A DNA stretch of 64,000 nucleotides from contig OX123182.2 of NCBI GenBank assembly GCA_944739405.2, forward strand, positions 98,200,051 through 98,264,050, read 5' to 3'. The stretch comes from Euclidia mi (taxonomy: Eukaryota > Arthropoda > Insecta > Lepidoptera > Erebidae). Shown piece by piece: positions 10,932 to 22,184 of the stretch; position 1 is the first letter of the stretch, and every line of letters begins with the position of its first letter. Below the pieces are notes generated by a model. It saw nothing but the letters and a program-made list of their open reading frames with translations. It made no database searches and was not told the DNA's origin. The position numbers were made by a program, and so were the translations under genes.

Positions 10932-13457
10932 TTGACATTTGAAGATTATAGCACCATTTTAGCGCAAATAGAAGCGGGTCTCAATTCTAGACCTCTGTGT
11001 CCGATATCTGAAGATATAGACGAGTTAGATTTTTTAACACCCGCGCACTTCCTAACTGGTAGAGCAGGTCTAACCGTTATTGAAACAGCCAATGACGCTA
11101 GGACAAGGTGGCACTTAACGAACAAGATTTTTCAAGACCTTTGGAGAAGGTGGAAGTCTGAATATCTTAGCCAATTATCAGTTCGCAATAAGTGGCTAAA
11201 ATCAAAGAGCAACATTAAGATCGGTAATATGGTGACCATCCACGATGATAATTTTCCTTCTGGGAAATGGCCAGTGGGGAGAGTCGTCGAGGTGCACCAA
11301 GGGAATGACGGATATGTAAGAGTGGTGACATTAAAAACAAAGAATGGTTTAATAAAGCGACCTATTATCAAATTATCCGTCTTACCTATCGAGCAAGAGG
11401 AAGAAAAGGCCAAACCCAAGATCACAAAGGATATAACGCCAGCAAGTACGATAAAGACTCGTAATTTCGTTAACGTAGTTTTATCATTAATATTTTTTAT
11501 GAGCATTTTGAGCAGCAAAGAAGCATCAAGCCGCATTACCCAATTTAGTGGTAATCAATCCTTATACTACGATCCAATGGGTAACTTGAATTTAATACGG
11601 GATCAATGGAAAATTGTGTCTTATTACAACATGCAACCTTATTGGCAAGGTGATAAAGCAGTGGATACTTTCATCAAATATCTAGAGCAAACATGTAAAC
11701 AAATCAAAGAGCACAGCCATTGTAACATGATTTTATTGCAAGTGCAGCATGATTATACGGAACTCCAATATCATAATAAACTCCTGCTAAATCAGCATTT
11801 CGGCACTCGGTCAAGAACTCGACGCGGCCTTGTCAACGCAGTCGGCTCTATAGCCAATAGTTTATTTGGAGTACTCGACCAAAGCTTCGCTGATAAATAC
11901 CAACGTGATATTGAAAAGATAAATGGCAACGAAAACCACTTATTACAACTTTGGAAAAATCAAACGTCCGTGGTAGAAGCTGAGTATAATATTCTGAAAC
12001 GAACTGAGAAGACTATTGATATTCAGTATAAGCTCATAAATAGACACCTAAACCTTTTAGATCAAGCAGCTAAGCAAGTACAGATGCAAAGCCATAGCAC
12101 ATCAATTTTACAAGAATTCACCCTAGCGGCCATGGCTACGACAAACATGATACAAAACTTAAGGCGTGTACAAGATACTTTAATCGACACCTTGACGGAT
12201 ATTTATCATTGTAAAATTAACATGCATCTACTTACTCCAGAGCAAGTCAGCAACGAACTCCAAATCATTTCCAGTCAAATATCAAAGGAACTTACTTTAC
12301 CCATCAGTAACATCCAGTCCGATTTATATGAAATATATAAGTTACTTAAGATCAAGGCGAGAGTGAGTAAAGAGTACTTGATGTTTGAGATCTCCGTGCC
12401 ACTCATTAGCAAAGACAGTTTTCAACTGTACCGCTTAATACCGGTACCTCTTCAAGTTGGAAATGACATGGTTAGCATTACCCCTAGCACAGATTACATA
12501 GCAACTAATCTGATGAGGGACTCCTATATTGAAGTCAAGGACGACGACCTTCAAACTTGCACCTATCAGGATGAAAGTTACATCTGTCAGTTACGAGGTC
12601 CAATCAAGCGTTTGGACCCAGAAGAAAAGTTCTGTCAAACCGAACAAATAGGTGTCTGCCAGCCCAGGAAGGAAACCTGCAAGAATATGTGGTTACAATT
12701 ACACAACCTATCGTCCTATCTGTATTTTGCATGTAATACTTATTCATTTACGATTATATGTGACACTGAAACCCGAGCGCGCCGAGTCAGCAAGGCCGGA
12801 CTCATTCAACTCGACAAAGAATGCATAGCTAAAGGTCGTGACATAACTCTGTACTCATATCAACAGGAAAACAAGCTAAATTTAAAACCTGACCTCTTAA
12901 TCGCGAATATAGCTCCAATACAGCATCATCATTTGGTCAATATTACGCTGCCACTTCTCGAGAAAACAACAGAGGACGCACAGATCAACAACTCACTAAC
13001 ACGTCTCGGCGATCAGATAGCCGCTATGAAAAAAGCAGCTTTGGATGAAGCGACAATAACTACGCATGATATACATCACTATGTCATATCATACGTGTTA
13101 CTAGCAACAACCGTCGCAGCATTCCTGTGGTTCCTGTGGTGGCGAGGCAAGCAAGCCTCACCCGCGCCCGAGCGTGGCCCGCAAGCGCCATGCGAGCCAC
13201 TGCCTGCAGCAGCGGCTGCCGTGCCGCGGGCGGCGCCTATTAGCAGTGTGAGTGTTAGTGCAAGTGCGCGTAAGCCGTCCGTGACCGAACATGGACATAG
13301 TTGTGTGAGTGTAAGTGCGCGTGAATCACCCATGCCCGAGCAAGGGTTCAGTGCTTGTGGGACCAAACGGTGGTCCAGCTTACGGTTTAAAAAAGACAAA
13401 TCAACATCACCCATCAGTAAAAGACAATCGGTTTTTATGGTAGATAACATAACATAA
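10932..13457 (+). CDS. BEL/Pao integrase tail plus F-like envelope ORF, second copy
   Basis: Again 841 codons without interruption. Architecture matches the minus-strand copy: integrase C-terminal domain to ~160, hydrophobic leader near 175-190, RTRR furin-type site at 295-298 with a Gly-led hydrophobic segment after it, helical repeats, Cys-rich ectodomain, membrane span near 717-740, and a cytoplasmic tail. About half a dozen amino acids differ from the other arm, none creating a stop. The stop codon lies in the SINE that starts at 13446. As the gene has no independent promoter visible here, expression would normally need the LTR and splicing. Function today is unknown. Confidence 0.8.
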   Translation: MTFEDYSTILAQIEAGLNSRPLCPISEDIDELDFLTPAHFLTGRAGLTVIETANDARTRWHLTNKIFQDLWRRWKSEYLSQLSVRNKWLKSKSNIKIGNMVTIHDDNFPSGKWPVGRVVEVHQGNDGYVRVVTLKTKNGLIKRPIIKLSVLPIEQEEEKAKPKITKDITPASTIKTRNFVNVVLSLIFFMSILSSKEASSRITQFSGNQSLYYDPMGNLNLIRDQWKIVSYYNMQPYWQGDKAVDTFIKYLEQTCKQIKEHSHCNMILLQVQHDYTELQYHNKLLLNQHFGTRSRTRRGLVNAVGSIANSLFGVLDQSFADKYQRDIEKINGNENHLLQLWKNQTSVVEAEYNILKRTEKTIDIQYKLINRHLNLLDQAAKQVQMQSHSTSILQEFTLAAMATTNMIQNLRRVQDTLIDTLTDIYHCKINMHLLTPEQVSNELQIISSQISKELTLPISNIQSDLYEIYKLLKIKARVSKEYLMFEISVPLISKDSFQLYRLIPVPLQVGNDMVSITPSTDYIATNLMRDSYIEVKDDDLQTCTYQDESYICQLRGPIKRLDPEEKFCQTEQIGVCQPRKETCKNMWLQLHNLSSYLYFACNTYSFTIICDTETRARRVSKAGLIQLDKECIAKGRDITLYSYQQENKLNLKPDLLIANIAPIQHHHLVNITLPLLEKTTEDAQINNSLTRLGDQIAAMKKAALDEATITTHDIHHYVISYVLLATTVAAFLWFLWWRGKQASPAPERGPQAPCEPLPAAAAAVPRAAPISSVSVSASARKPSVTEHGHSCVSVSARESPMPEQGFSACGTKRWSSLRFKKDKSTSPISKRQSVFMVDNIT

Positions 13458-13720
13458 CATATAACTTCACGCCTTTTATCCCCGAAGGGGTAGGCAGAGG
13501 TGTATTACACACCCACACTTCGCCAGATATGTTTCGGTCCCAATGTAATAGGGGGCGAGCCTATTGCCATCTACCGGGCACATTATTAAGCGAGCGATAA
13601 TTAACATTTTTAATACACACATAACTTCGAAAAGTCAGAGGTGTGTGCCCGGGGTACCTGGGGATCGAACCCGAGACCATCGTCTCGGCAGTCCGTTACG
13701 TACACCACTGGGCTACCTGG
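13446..13720 (-). mobile_element. tRNA-derived SINE, same insertion as in the left arm
   Basis: Flanked by tttatggtagat at 13434-13445 and 13721-13732 (12-bp target duplication). On the minus strand it reads A box, B box, body, and the cctctgcctacccc tail. It is the mirror image of 3343-3615. Confidence 0.85.
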
Positions 13721-13893
13721 TTTATGGTAGATCTAGATAGGAATTAGCTATAATTAAGAAGAAGAACATTCAGCATTGTATTAGCATTCATTTATCATAA
13801 GCAAACCACTGGTTCACCTATGTATTACTAACCCCTTAATTGTAACATCATCTCCTCTCATCTTTTATCATCCGTATCCTCCCCTCGGGAGCA

Positions 13894-14230
13894 TGTTCGA
13901 TACTCATCGAACACATTATCATCAGCAGTTTTGGCTCAAGTAGGTCACGCAGCCGCACCAGCGGACCGCGCGTTCTACACGAGCCAGTGTGCGATCAACC
14001 GACCTACTTGTAACACTCATAATCATCATTAGCATTAATTAACGTAAAGTGTCGGAATAAATCTATATCTAAATCTCAGCTTAGACTTATCATTTAGCAT
14101 CCCAAAACATCTAGCAGCTCGAACCGTACCGTTCACAAACCTCACAGACTACCACTCAAACTATGTCTGATGCTCACTTGGCTTAGGCCCGTAACGTCAG
14201 TCTGTCACCGGTTAATTAACCGAGAAAACA
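13894..14230 (+). mobile_element. Probable 3' LTR of the right-arm BEL/Pao element
   Basis: Begins TGTTCGAT, lies ~160 bp past the SINE, and includes an AATAAA at 14056-14061. The first ~19 bases form an 8-bp inverted repeat (tgttcgat/atcgaaca). The left arm loses identity right here, so only the right copy keeps this region. The 3' edge is uncertain. No matching 5' LTR exists in the window to confirm it. Confidence 0.45.
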
Positions 14231-14499
14231 AAAGAAAAAGAAAATAATAATAATAATAATTTATTGTCTTAACAGTGTTACAATATTACAAATTAGTGTA
14301 AGGAGTCTCCTTTTAAGCAAAATATGCCTGTATTAGGACACTCCGCTCTTCCATAACATGTTTACAATGTTTATAATAAACACTATTAAATAAAAGTACT
14401 TACAAAAAATGTTTAAAGAAATAATTTAGATAAAACATAAATACTAGAACACTTAAAAATACTTAAAAATACCTTAATTATCATTTGCATGCGTTGGGT

Positions 14500-14607
14500 A
14501 TGTGTGTGGTGTGTGTCTGTGTGTGGCGTGTCATGTGGTGAATGTGTGTGTGTGAATGTGTGTGTGTGAATGTGTGTGTGTGTGTGTGTGTGTGTGTGTC
14601 TCTGTGT
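14500..14607. repeat. (gt)n-rich microsatellite in the LINE 3' UTR
   Basis: Imperfect tg/gtgtgaat repeats followed by an uninterrupted gt run at about 14570-14599. Confidence 0.9.
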
Positions 14608-14625
14608 GTGAAAATGTTATATTAT

Positions 14626-16958
14626 TTAGTTCAGCAATGCCTTTGTTTCTTCATACGAAAGACGTTTTAGCCACTTTATTAAAATTTGCTTTGTTTCTTT
14701 ATATTGTTTAGGATAGATATAAATTTCTTTATTAATTTTATTATATAATTGAGCAGATCGTTTGCCAAACTGAATACTGGAAAACTTTGTTTTAGTTCTA
14801 GGGATTAGGGCTATTAAATCCTTCCGCCTATTAGTCACAATATTCGCATTATAAGGAATAGATTTATGAAATTTTAATACTGTTTGGAGAATGTAGAGTT
14901 TTCTTACAGAGAGTAAACCACATAGCTGATATAAAGTAGAAGTACGGAATTTCATCTTCTTAAAATACATTACCTTTATCAAGGAACGCTGCGCTCGTTC
15001 TATTTCCAAGAACTTAGTTTTTCCGGCACCGCCCCAAATAGGAATGCAGTAAGTTAATACAGATTGTACTAGAGCAAAGTATATCTCATTCAGAATATTT
15101 CTATTTCTATTAGTAAGTTTATCTGTAGTCGGGCTTTGTGGTATCACATGTCTTAGTGATTTAAAAATCCAGCTAAGTTTCCTAACCCTATTGGTGACCT
15201 GCTCTATGTGAGGGTACCAAGACAATCTTTGGTCAACTACAACGCCGAGATATTTTGTTTGATTAACGTTTTTTATTAATGGACAGTTGCAATTTTTGTT
15301 GTTAATATCACGACATGAGTGTATTTTAATGCCAAAGCTATCATTTGGAATTGTGCGAGTACTTATACCAAAATTAATAACATTCGTTTTGTTTGTGTTA
15401 AGTGTGAGTTGATTGTCACTTAACCATTCAGCTATGCGAACCATACCTAATTCCGTGTTATATTTAACATCACTCCAGGTCCTACCACAGAAAACAACAG
15501 CTGTGTCATCAGCGTATGAAAAAACCTTCGCGTTATTAATTTCCATGTTACATAAATCATTAATGTACATTAAAAATAATGTCGGTCCTAATACGCTTTC
15601 TTGGGGAACGCCATATGACACGTTTACGTTGTCACTGGTGTAACAGTCCACTTTTACCCTTTGTTTGCGGTTAGATAAATAGTACTTAAAGAGATTTAGC
15701 TCTGTATCTCTAACGCCAACTTTTTCAAATTTTTTTACAAGGGTAGAGACAGAGACGGTGTCGAATGCTTTTTTAATATCAATGAAGACAGTTTAACATT
15801 TCTCGCCCTTTTCGAGATGGTCCGTTATAAGTGACGTTAGGGCAGTAACTGCATCTTCCGTAGCCTTGCCTAAAGCCATATTGTGAGTTGGACAAAATAT
15901 TGTATTGATTTAGGTAGTTGAGCAACCTTTTGTTTATCAACTTTTCAATTATTTTAGATATAGAAGGCAATATGGAAATAGGTCTATAATTATTGATGTC
16001 ATCTTTATTCCCAGCCTTATGAATTGGAATAATTATAGACTTTTTCAACGGGTTTGGGAAAATACCATTTCTAAAACATAAATTAGTGAGGTGTGATATA
16101 ATGGGTACTATTTCTTTACCTATATATTTTAAAAATTGTGTCGAGATATTGTCCCACCCAGCGGCACTATTTGATTTTAGGCTCATCAGTGTACTGTACA
16201 CTTCTTCAGGGTTTGTGTCTAGAAGACCGAAATAATTCATCTGTGATGGTAATGTAGAGAGCCTGTTAGAAACACTGTGGTTGCAATGCTTAATTTCAAG
16301 AGCCAGATGCTGACCAATAGTGCCAAAATATTTATTTACATAATTTACTGATTCATTAGAAGACAGTTTAATATTTAATATTTCTGAATTCGTGTTTTTT
16401 TTCTTGTTTGTATAGGTTATTGCTTTTACGTTCCTCCATAATAGTTTACTATTTTTGATCGAATTAGCTAGAAGTTCTCTTTCATATTTTCTTTTAAATT
16501 TTTTTATTAAACCATTACAATAATTTCTGTATCTCGTATATGTTATACGTAAGACATCATTATGTTGGTCTAAACGAAGTTTCTTTTGAAGTTTATTACG
16601 GTTTCTTATGCACCTTAATACTCCAGCAATGATCCACGGTTTAATAATGTGTTTAGTGTTAGGGATACTCACTATAGTAGTATTCAACCGAATAGAGTCT
16701 ATGAGCATTTGTATGATACTATCACACAATAAGTCCGGATCATTACAAAACATTAATTCATTTATCCTTTTTTTCTTTTAGATAATCTAGAGCCTGTTCA
16801 AAATCTAAAGTGCTGATAGTTTTCTGTACAGTATGAGTGGTTTTGGTCTTAGAAAGTACTAATAATGTTGTGTAGTGGTCAGTAATTGTAGAAGGAAGAA
16901 CGGCGATGCTGGCAGATACCTTTTTCTTATTTATTTTAACATCAAGTGGTCCACGCAA
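14626..16958 (-). pseudogene. LINE endonuclease/reverse transcriptase, frameshifted
   Basis: Three frame segments make up the protein from right to left. The first (16758-16958) holds the end of the endonuclease with a TDH variant of the SDH motif. The second (15779-16753) holds the palm start with NYRPISILP and QYGFRQG. The third (14626-15651) holds GVPQESVLGP and the YADD catalytic motif, then the thumb and C terminus (IWGGAGKTKFLEIERAQR). The DIKKAFDTV motif-A region lies between the last two, near 15700-15780, in yet another phase. The normal GVPQGSVLGP motif has Gly changed to Glu. Frame breaks make this a dead copy. Confidence 0.8.
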
Positions 16959-16985
16959 TTCCCTTCTCTTGTAGGCAACATATGA

Positions 16986-18242
16986 CCGGGCAGTATACCA
17001 TAATGTGACAACATAGTAAGATAGTTTATCCTATTGTTATGTTCAGTAGATGTGTTGTTTTACAGTGTAATGATGCTTACAAATAATTACAATTTACTCC
17101 GTGTGTTGACGAACTACGAATACAAAGTTATTTCATTCTGGGAGTGTTTTAAGAGGCCACTAAGGAAAATACATAGTATCTTTGGAAAGGCCCAAAACTC
17201 ATGATCAATCCATCTGGCCCACTAGCCCGATGGTTCATGTCGATAGCATAGTAGGTCAAAGAACAATGGCAGAATTTGGTCTGGGTTTGTTGTGGCGACC
17301 TTAAACTTCATATGAACAAAACAAATTGTTTTTTTTTCTGCGATTTTTAATATTTTCACTTTGTATCGTTAAAGCTGGTGTATTTTAGGATGATAAAAAG
17401 CATTCCACTTGATTATGAATACTTTATTATTTGATTGTTGCCATAGACAATGGTGTGACAGGAATAGACGTGAGTGATATATCCGTATCGATTATTAAAT
17501 GAGTAATCGATAATATCGACCTTTATAGAGTTGGTTTGGTTTAAAATGCAGTTATTTAATATTTAATCAACATTATATCAATAAGCTAATATTTTTGAAG
17601 CAAAAGAACGTTTAAATCAAATAAAAACATCACAGCATCGTTTTAATGTTGTATCGATTTCACATAAAATCGATTTAAAATGTGCAGCTGTGCTTTTGTC
17701 TTTGGCTGTGCCAGTTAGATGCTACAAAATACTTCCGCGTTTTAATGTCAATCTGACATATGTCATTTGATAATTCTAACGTACCTACCTACATTGTTTA
17801 ACTTTCATACTATAACTTTCCTTTTACCTACATTGTTCATTCTTAACTAAAAATTCAAACACCGATATCTTCTTTTTCCACCTTACCTGAGTGAAAATAG
17901 AATCATTTATAGACTCTGTTACTTACGCCAAATTTTTTGATATAGTTTTTGTTACTGTACGCTTCAATTTAATTTCAGACATTTTGATGTATGGAGATCT
18001 GCCATTGTCCTTTCCTATTGAATCACTATTGTGACGAAAATTAGGAAAGGACTTTGTCCAAGAGTGGCCTGCGAATATCTACTTGATAATTACTTTCCAA
18101 ATTCTATACTCAACTTAAATATCTAACACTGGTATAATATTTTTATATGGTGAGCCCATCAACAATATAGCAACAGCTATCGTCAGGCAAACAGTTTACC
18201 TTCGACCTGTTAGTCAAGGTTACAGGCCAATATGACAGGGCA
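16986..18242. other. Intergenic, no gene recognised
   Basis: AT-rich DNA without sustained frames. Several tatcgat motifs cluster around 17490-17520 and 17650-17680 but I could not delimit an element. No target duplications were seen. Confidence 0.4.
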
Positions 18243-18440
18243 GGAATCCTCTGTAAATCATCGCGATCACCATCCTCCTAGCGTAATTGCTGTTACAACC
18301 CGGAGTCCGGTTACTACAGAGTGACTTGTGGTGACTGCTTGTCTCACCTCTGCAACCCGAAGGGATAGCGGTAACTTTAAGGCCTTGATTGAAGAATATT
18401 CACACAACCAGAACAATATACCGACTGCTTTCTGAATTCA
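18243..18440 (-). repeat. Fragment related to the SINE at 59.88-60.24 kb
   Basis: Shares with the 59.9-kb copy the order 'cctagcg', then a ctctgcaacccgaagg / gtctgcaacccaaaagg block, then agcggta/agcgata. Divergent and lacking a visible tRNA-like head, so only a tentative family link. Confidence 0.35.
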
Positions 18441-18922
18441 GAATTTAGTAAAATGACTTTGACTTCGCCATGACGTCATTATGTCAGTAGTTGTAATTTT
18501 AATATAAATTTTAGACCTACCTTGTATACAGCCTAACGAAACGCAACATTATTTGTCTCCCTATTACGAAGGACCAAAAGCATAACCGGTACAAGCTTAG
18601 TTTTATATGCCTACAGTGTTCCTAAGTAATAAAATTACAAAATGTAATAACAAAGAATCATGAAAATAATTAATTTGCTAGTAAGAACCCCGCGATTGTT
18701 CAAAGAGGTTCAAAGGAGGCAGTTCAAAGACTACCCACACATAGTTTAGTACAATAATTACAACGTTGTTCCCAGGCACGTTTCTCTAAAGGTGAGCGGG
18801 GCCTAAAAGTAAATTTTGATAAAATACATAAAAACAAGAATGTACTTTCTGGCCCCAATACATCAACACACAACACCACACAAAATATGCATGTCCCAAA
18901 TGAAATTCCTTTTTAGCAATAT
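18441..18922. other. Intergenic, nothing recognised
   Basis: AT-rich unique-looking DNA. A short duplicated phrase (ttcaaagaggttcaaagga) occurs at 18700-18718. Confidence 0.3.
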
Positions 18923-19229
18923 TTGAGTAAATTAAAAAATTCAATTCCGATCATCAAACGAATTCCCCGGGGTGCAAGACCTTCAGTGGCCCAAAATTTG
19001 GCACACTGCGTAAGTCTTGTGGTCCAGGGGAATTCTTTGACGGCTTGGGAACAACTTCTCACTTTCCCTTATAGAATACTACACGCACAAGAAGACCGGC
19101 TAACTAAAAAAACTCTTACAGCAAAAATTAAGGAAAATTGCACCTTTTCGGCATCCAAATTAAATTCAGAAAAGATCATACATATTATATTATCGAATAG
19201 AGTCGTATGAAAAAGAATGTCATGAAAGA

Positions 19230-19899
19230 TTGAGACTAATCGAGTTTCCACAAGAGCTTAGTAATTGCTGTGAAAGTTTGTGTGCTAATCCTAGTCATAA
19301 AACTGTGATAGATAAGTTGTATTCAGATGTTGTTCTTGCGTTGAGTGAGGCATCGGTGGTAGATCGTGGAGGAGGTACTAGGCGCTCCAAAAAAGTGGTA
19401 GGCTGGAATAAACATGTAGCTGAGGCTCACAGGGTAGCTAGGCGAGAGTTTAGGTCATGGGTGATGCACGGTAAACCAAATTCTAGAGGCTAGAAAGGTT
19501 TTTAAATCTCGCTTAAAATGGTGCCAGGACCACGAAGACCAAATTAAAAAGGACATTCTGGCCTCGCATCATTCGAGGAACGACTTTCGCGGCTTTTGGA
19601 AAGCTACTAATAAATTAAATAATCGACCGAGTATCCCGGTGAGCGTTGGCGGCATTAGTGAACCGGTAAAGATAGCGGAACTATTTAAGGAGCATTTTTA
19701 TACTAGGTCTCCATTGGGATCCTCTCAGTCGCAGCTCGATGTTGAGCCCGGCATGGATGTGAGGGTCAGATTTAAATCTAAGGAAATTGCACAGACTATT
19801 GCTTCTATGTCGAGGGGTAAATCCCCTGGCCATGACGGGCTCAGCATCGAGCACCTGAAATACGCAGGGCCACATATTGCTAGGGTCCTTTCAATGTAA
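19230..19899 (+). pseudogene. LINE pre-RT region, frameshifted
   Basis: Frame 19230-19493 ends GWNKHVAEAHRVARREF, a typical linker segment between endonuclease and reverse transcriptase (W.......A...R..F). A frame change near 19490 is followed by coding-like sequence (KWCQDHEDQIKKDILASHH). Frame 19639-19899 then carries the start of the RT (KSPGHDGLSIEHLKYAG). It stops after VLSM. Coding potential continues directly in the next frame. Confidence 0.65.
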
Positions 19900-19911
19900 T
19901 ACAACTTCTGC

Positions 19912-21153
19912 ATGAGCCATAGTTACTTGCCGAGTGAGATGATGCGAACAATAGTAGTGCCCATTGTAAAAAATAAGACTGGCGACCTTGCAGATAGCAG
20001 TAACTATAGGCCTATTTCGCTAGCTACCGTGATTTCGAAAATTTTTGACAGTGTGCTTAATTCACAGCTAAATAAGTTATTAAATTTTCATGACAACCAG
20101 TTCGGATTTCGACCTGGTTTGTCCACAGAAAGTGCAGTGTTGTGTCTTAAGCACACTGTCAGATATTATACACAGCGGCAGACAAGTGTTTATGCTTGCT
20201 TCCTGGATCTGTCGCGGGCATTTGATCTGGTTTCCTACGATGTTTTATGGACGAAGTTGCAAGAGAACAAGCTGCCAGTGGAGCTTATTAATATCTTAAA
20301 GTTTTGGTATGGAAATCAGATCAATAATGTAAGATGGGCTGGAGCCCTCTCGCAATCATACAGGATGGAATGCGGGGTACGGCAGGGAGGTTTGAGCTCG
20401 CCTACGCTGTTCAACCTGTATGTAAATGAGTTGATCGGTGAGCTCAACACTACAAGGTTAGGTTGTCACATAGATGGCGTATGCGTAAACAACATCAATT
20501 ACGCAGATGACATGACATTACTGTCAGCGTCTGTTTGTGGGCTCCGAAAGTTAGTGGCTATATGCGAAAAATATGCGAAAACACATGGCTTGCAATACAA
20601 TGTGAAAAAGTCTGAAGTCATGGTGTTTGAGGTTGGGGGTAAAAGACCTCAAAATATTCCGTCTATCAGACTAAAGAATCAAGTGCTAAAAATAGTATCT
20701 GAATTTAAATACCTTGGCCACATATTAACCCCCAACCTCACCGATGACCTCGACATTGAGCGAGAGCGGAGAGCGTTGTCCATACGAGCCAACATGCTGG
20801 CCCGCAGGTTTGCGCGTTGTTCACTGAATGTAAAGCTCACGCTTTTTAGAGCATACTGTACAACTTTCTACACGTGCAGCCTGTGGGCTAGGTATACTCG
20901 TAAATCGTACAACACTCTCCGTGTTCAATATAATAATGCGTTTAGGGTGTTGGTGGGGTTGCCCCGCTTCTGTAGCGCATCGGGTATGTTCGCGGATGCA
21001 AAAGTGGCTTGCTTCTACGCAACCATGCGTAAGAGATGTGGATCCCTGGTGCGCAGGGTGTGGGCCAGCCCCAAGAACATGCTAAGAATGATCGCCAGTA
21101 GACTCAATTGTACCTATGTGAATCGATGTTGTGCTGTCTCACATGGGATGTAA
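19912..21153 (+). pseudogene. LINE reverse transcriptase, 413-codon open frame
   Basis: Contains the ordered RT motifs NYRPISLATVISKI, FGFRPGLST, ACFLDLSRAFDLV (catalytic Asp), GVRQGGLSSPTLFNLY and NYADDM (catalytic Asp pair), then SEVMVF and FKYLGHILTP. All RT catalytic Asp residues are present. The C-terminal region (ARRFARCSLNVKLTLFRAYCTTFYTCSLW) is typical of CR1/L2/Jockey-group LINEs. Endonuclease is missing or unrecognised upstream and the frame is cut off from the pre-RT part by a stop at 19897, so the element cannot move on its own. Confidence 0.8.
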
Positions 21154-21485
21154 ATGTATATGGGATGTACCTACTATTTTTTTGTCATGTTATTGTTTAC
21201 TAACCATAGTTCGTAAGTACTTACTAATCAAATATGTTAAATGAGTCATAGTCACTTGAATAAATAAAATTTATTATTATTATTAAGTTTTGGCTGCTGT
21301 CAACCGGGATTCTAAGAAATCTTTAGCGTTAATTAATTTACTTCAATTTATTTTACTTTAGTGTAAATATTAATACTATTCGAGTCTATGATCAATTGAT
21401 CACATGATCCGTTGACCTCTACAGTCCTTTTACAATAAATTAGATTGTGATATATCCACACGTAAAAGGAAGTGTAATAATGACG

Positions 21486-21900
21486 GGCTTGTCAGCCTAG
21501 TAGTTGATGACCCTAACTGCTATACTGGAGAACGTAAGTTCGACTCTCACACAGGACAAAATTTGTACGAGGATAGTGATTATTTGTTCTGTATCTGCCT
21601 CTGTGGTCCTGCGGTAGTGTAAGCAACTGCGGATCATGAGGTCTCGGGTTCGATTCCCGGGTCGAACAAAAAGTGATATTGGGTTTTATGGTTAGAAATT
21701 GTCCAATAGAAGTTCGGAGTCAGGGAGTTGGCGATGTCACACACCCGTGTCTCGGAAAGCAGTCCTGCGCCCTATCTTCCTCCGGTCGTATTGCTTGTGG
21801 CGTCCCGTCTGACTATGAGAGTGAAGGAATAGGGAGTGCACTTGTGTTTGCGCACTTGTGCTCTATAATATGTCCCGCGCAGTTGGCAGGTGTCATATAA
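21486..21900 (+). mobile_element. Chimeric SINE-like repeat with two tRNA-like heads
   Basis: A first tRNA-like segment (cagcctagtagttg ... aagttcgactctc) lies at 21495-21555. A second (tggtcctgcggtag ... gggttcgattccc) at 21602-21660 is close to the heads at 37.9, 42.2 and 50.3 kb. The body after the second head starts like that family (gtgatattgggtttt, gttcggagtc) but the 3' part (21730-21900) differs and lacks the cctctgcctacccc tail. No target duplication was found. Confidence 0.5.
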
Positions 21901-22184
21901 AGGCGAGCCGCCGTGGCCGGAATCTCTCGGATGACATTATCTGGCTGTAATTAATATAATAAAATAAGCATGTATTTAGAACTAATATTAAGTACCTATG
22001 TTTATCAGGTATCTGGTTGCCATAATACAAGCTCTATTGGGCTCGGCATCAGGTAATCGTGATTAAGTTGTCCCAGGATAATTATAATTCCTTGGACGAT
22101 GGATAGTACAGACAGTATAGTAGACGGATTATTTTTTAGTTTACTAAGAGATATCAGTTTTATAATAGATAGACCATAACATAG
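21901..22184. other. Spacer, nothing recognised
   Basis: AT-rich, ends in the target site (atag, 22181-22184) of the solo LTR. Confidence 0.3.

Larger units (their letters stand above)
9068..13912 (+). repeat. Right arm of the palindrome (BEL/Pao element, plus orientation)
   Basis: Reverse complement of 3151-7993, including the SINE and its target duplications. Differences are mostly single substitutions (for example Thr/Met and Asn/Lys changes in the envelope frame and Phe/Cys in the RT-RNase H frame), plus one small outer indel group near 13446-13770. Outside 13912 this arm continues into LTR-like DNA that the left arm lacks. Confidence 0.95.
14243..16985 (-). mobile_element. 5'-truncated Jockey/CR1-type LINE
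   Basis: The element reads right to left and ends in an att-type simple tail (aat repeats at 14243-14260 on the plus strand). It starts inside the endonuclease domain, so most of the endonuclease and any ORF1 are missing, as expected for target-primed reverse transcription that stopped early. A long gt-rich 3' UTR stretch (14500-14607) belongs to it. Confidence 0.8.
18923..21285 (+). mobile_element. Degenerate CR1/L2-like LINE with (tta)n tail
   Basis: Upstream fragments (frames at 18923-19210 and 19230-19493) lead into reverse transcriptase frames and then a short 3' UTR that ends aataaataaaatttattattattatta near 21257-21285 (tail described as a type). The 5' limit is uncertain. Confidence 0.7.

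Noticed and set aside
21595..21665. Possible tRNA gene (also heads at 3343, 37922, 42209, 45382, 50281)
   Set aside because: A and B boxes are present but stems do not form a proper cloverleaf, and each is fused to a SINE body.
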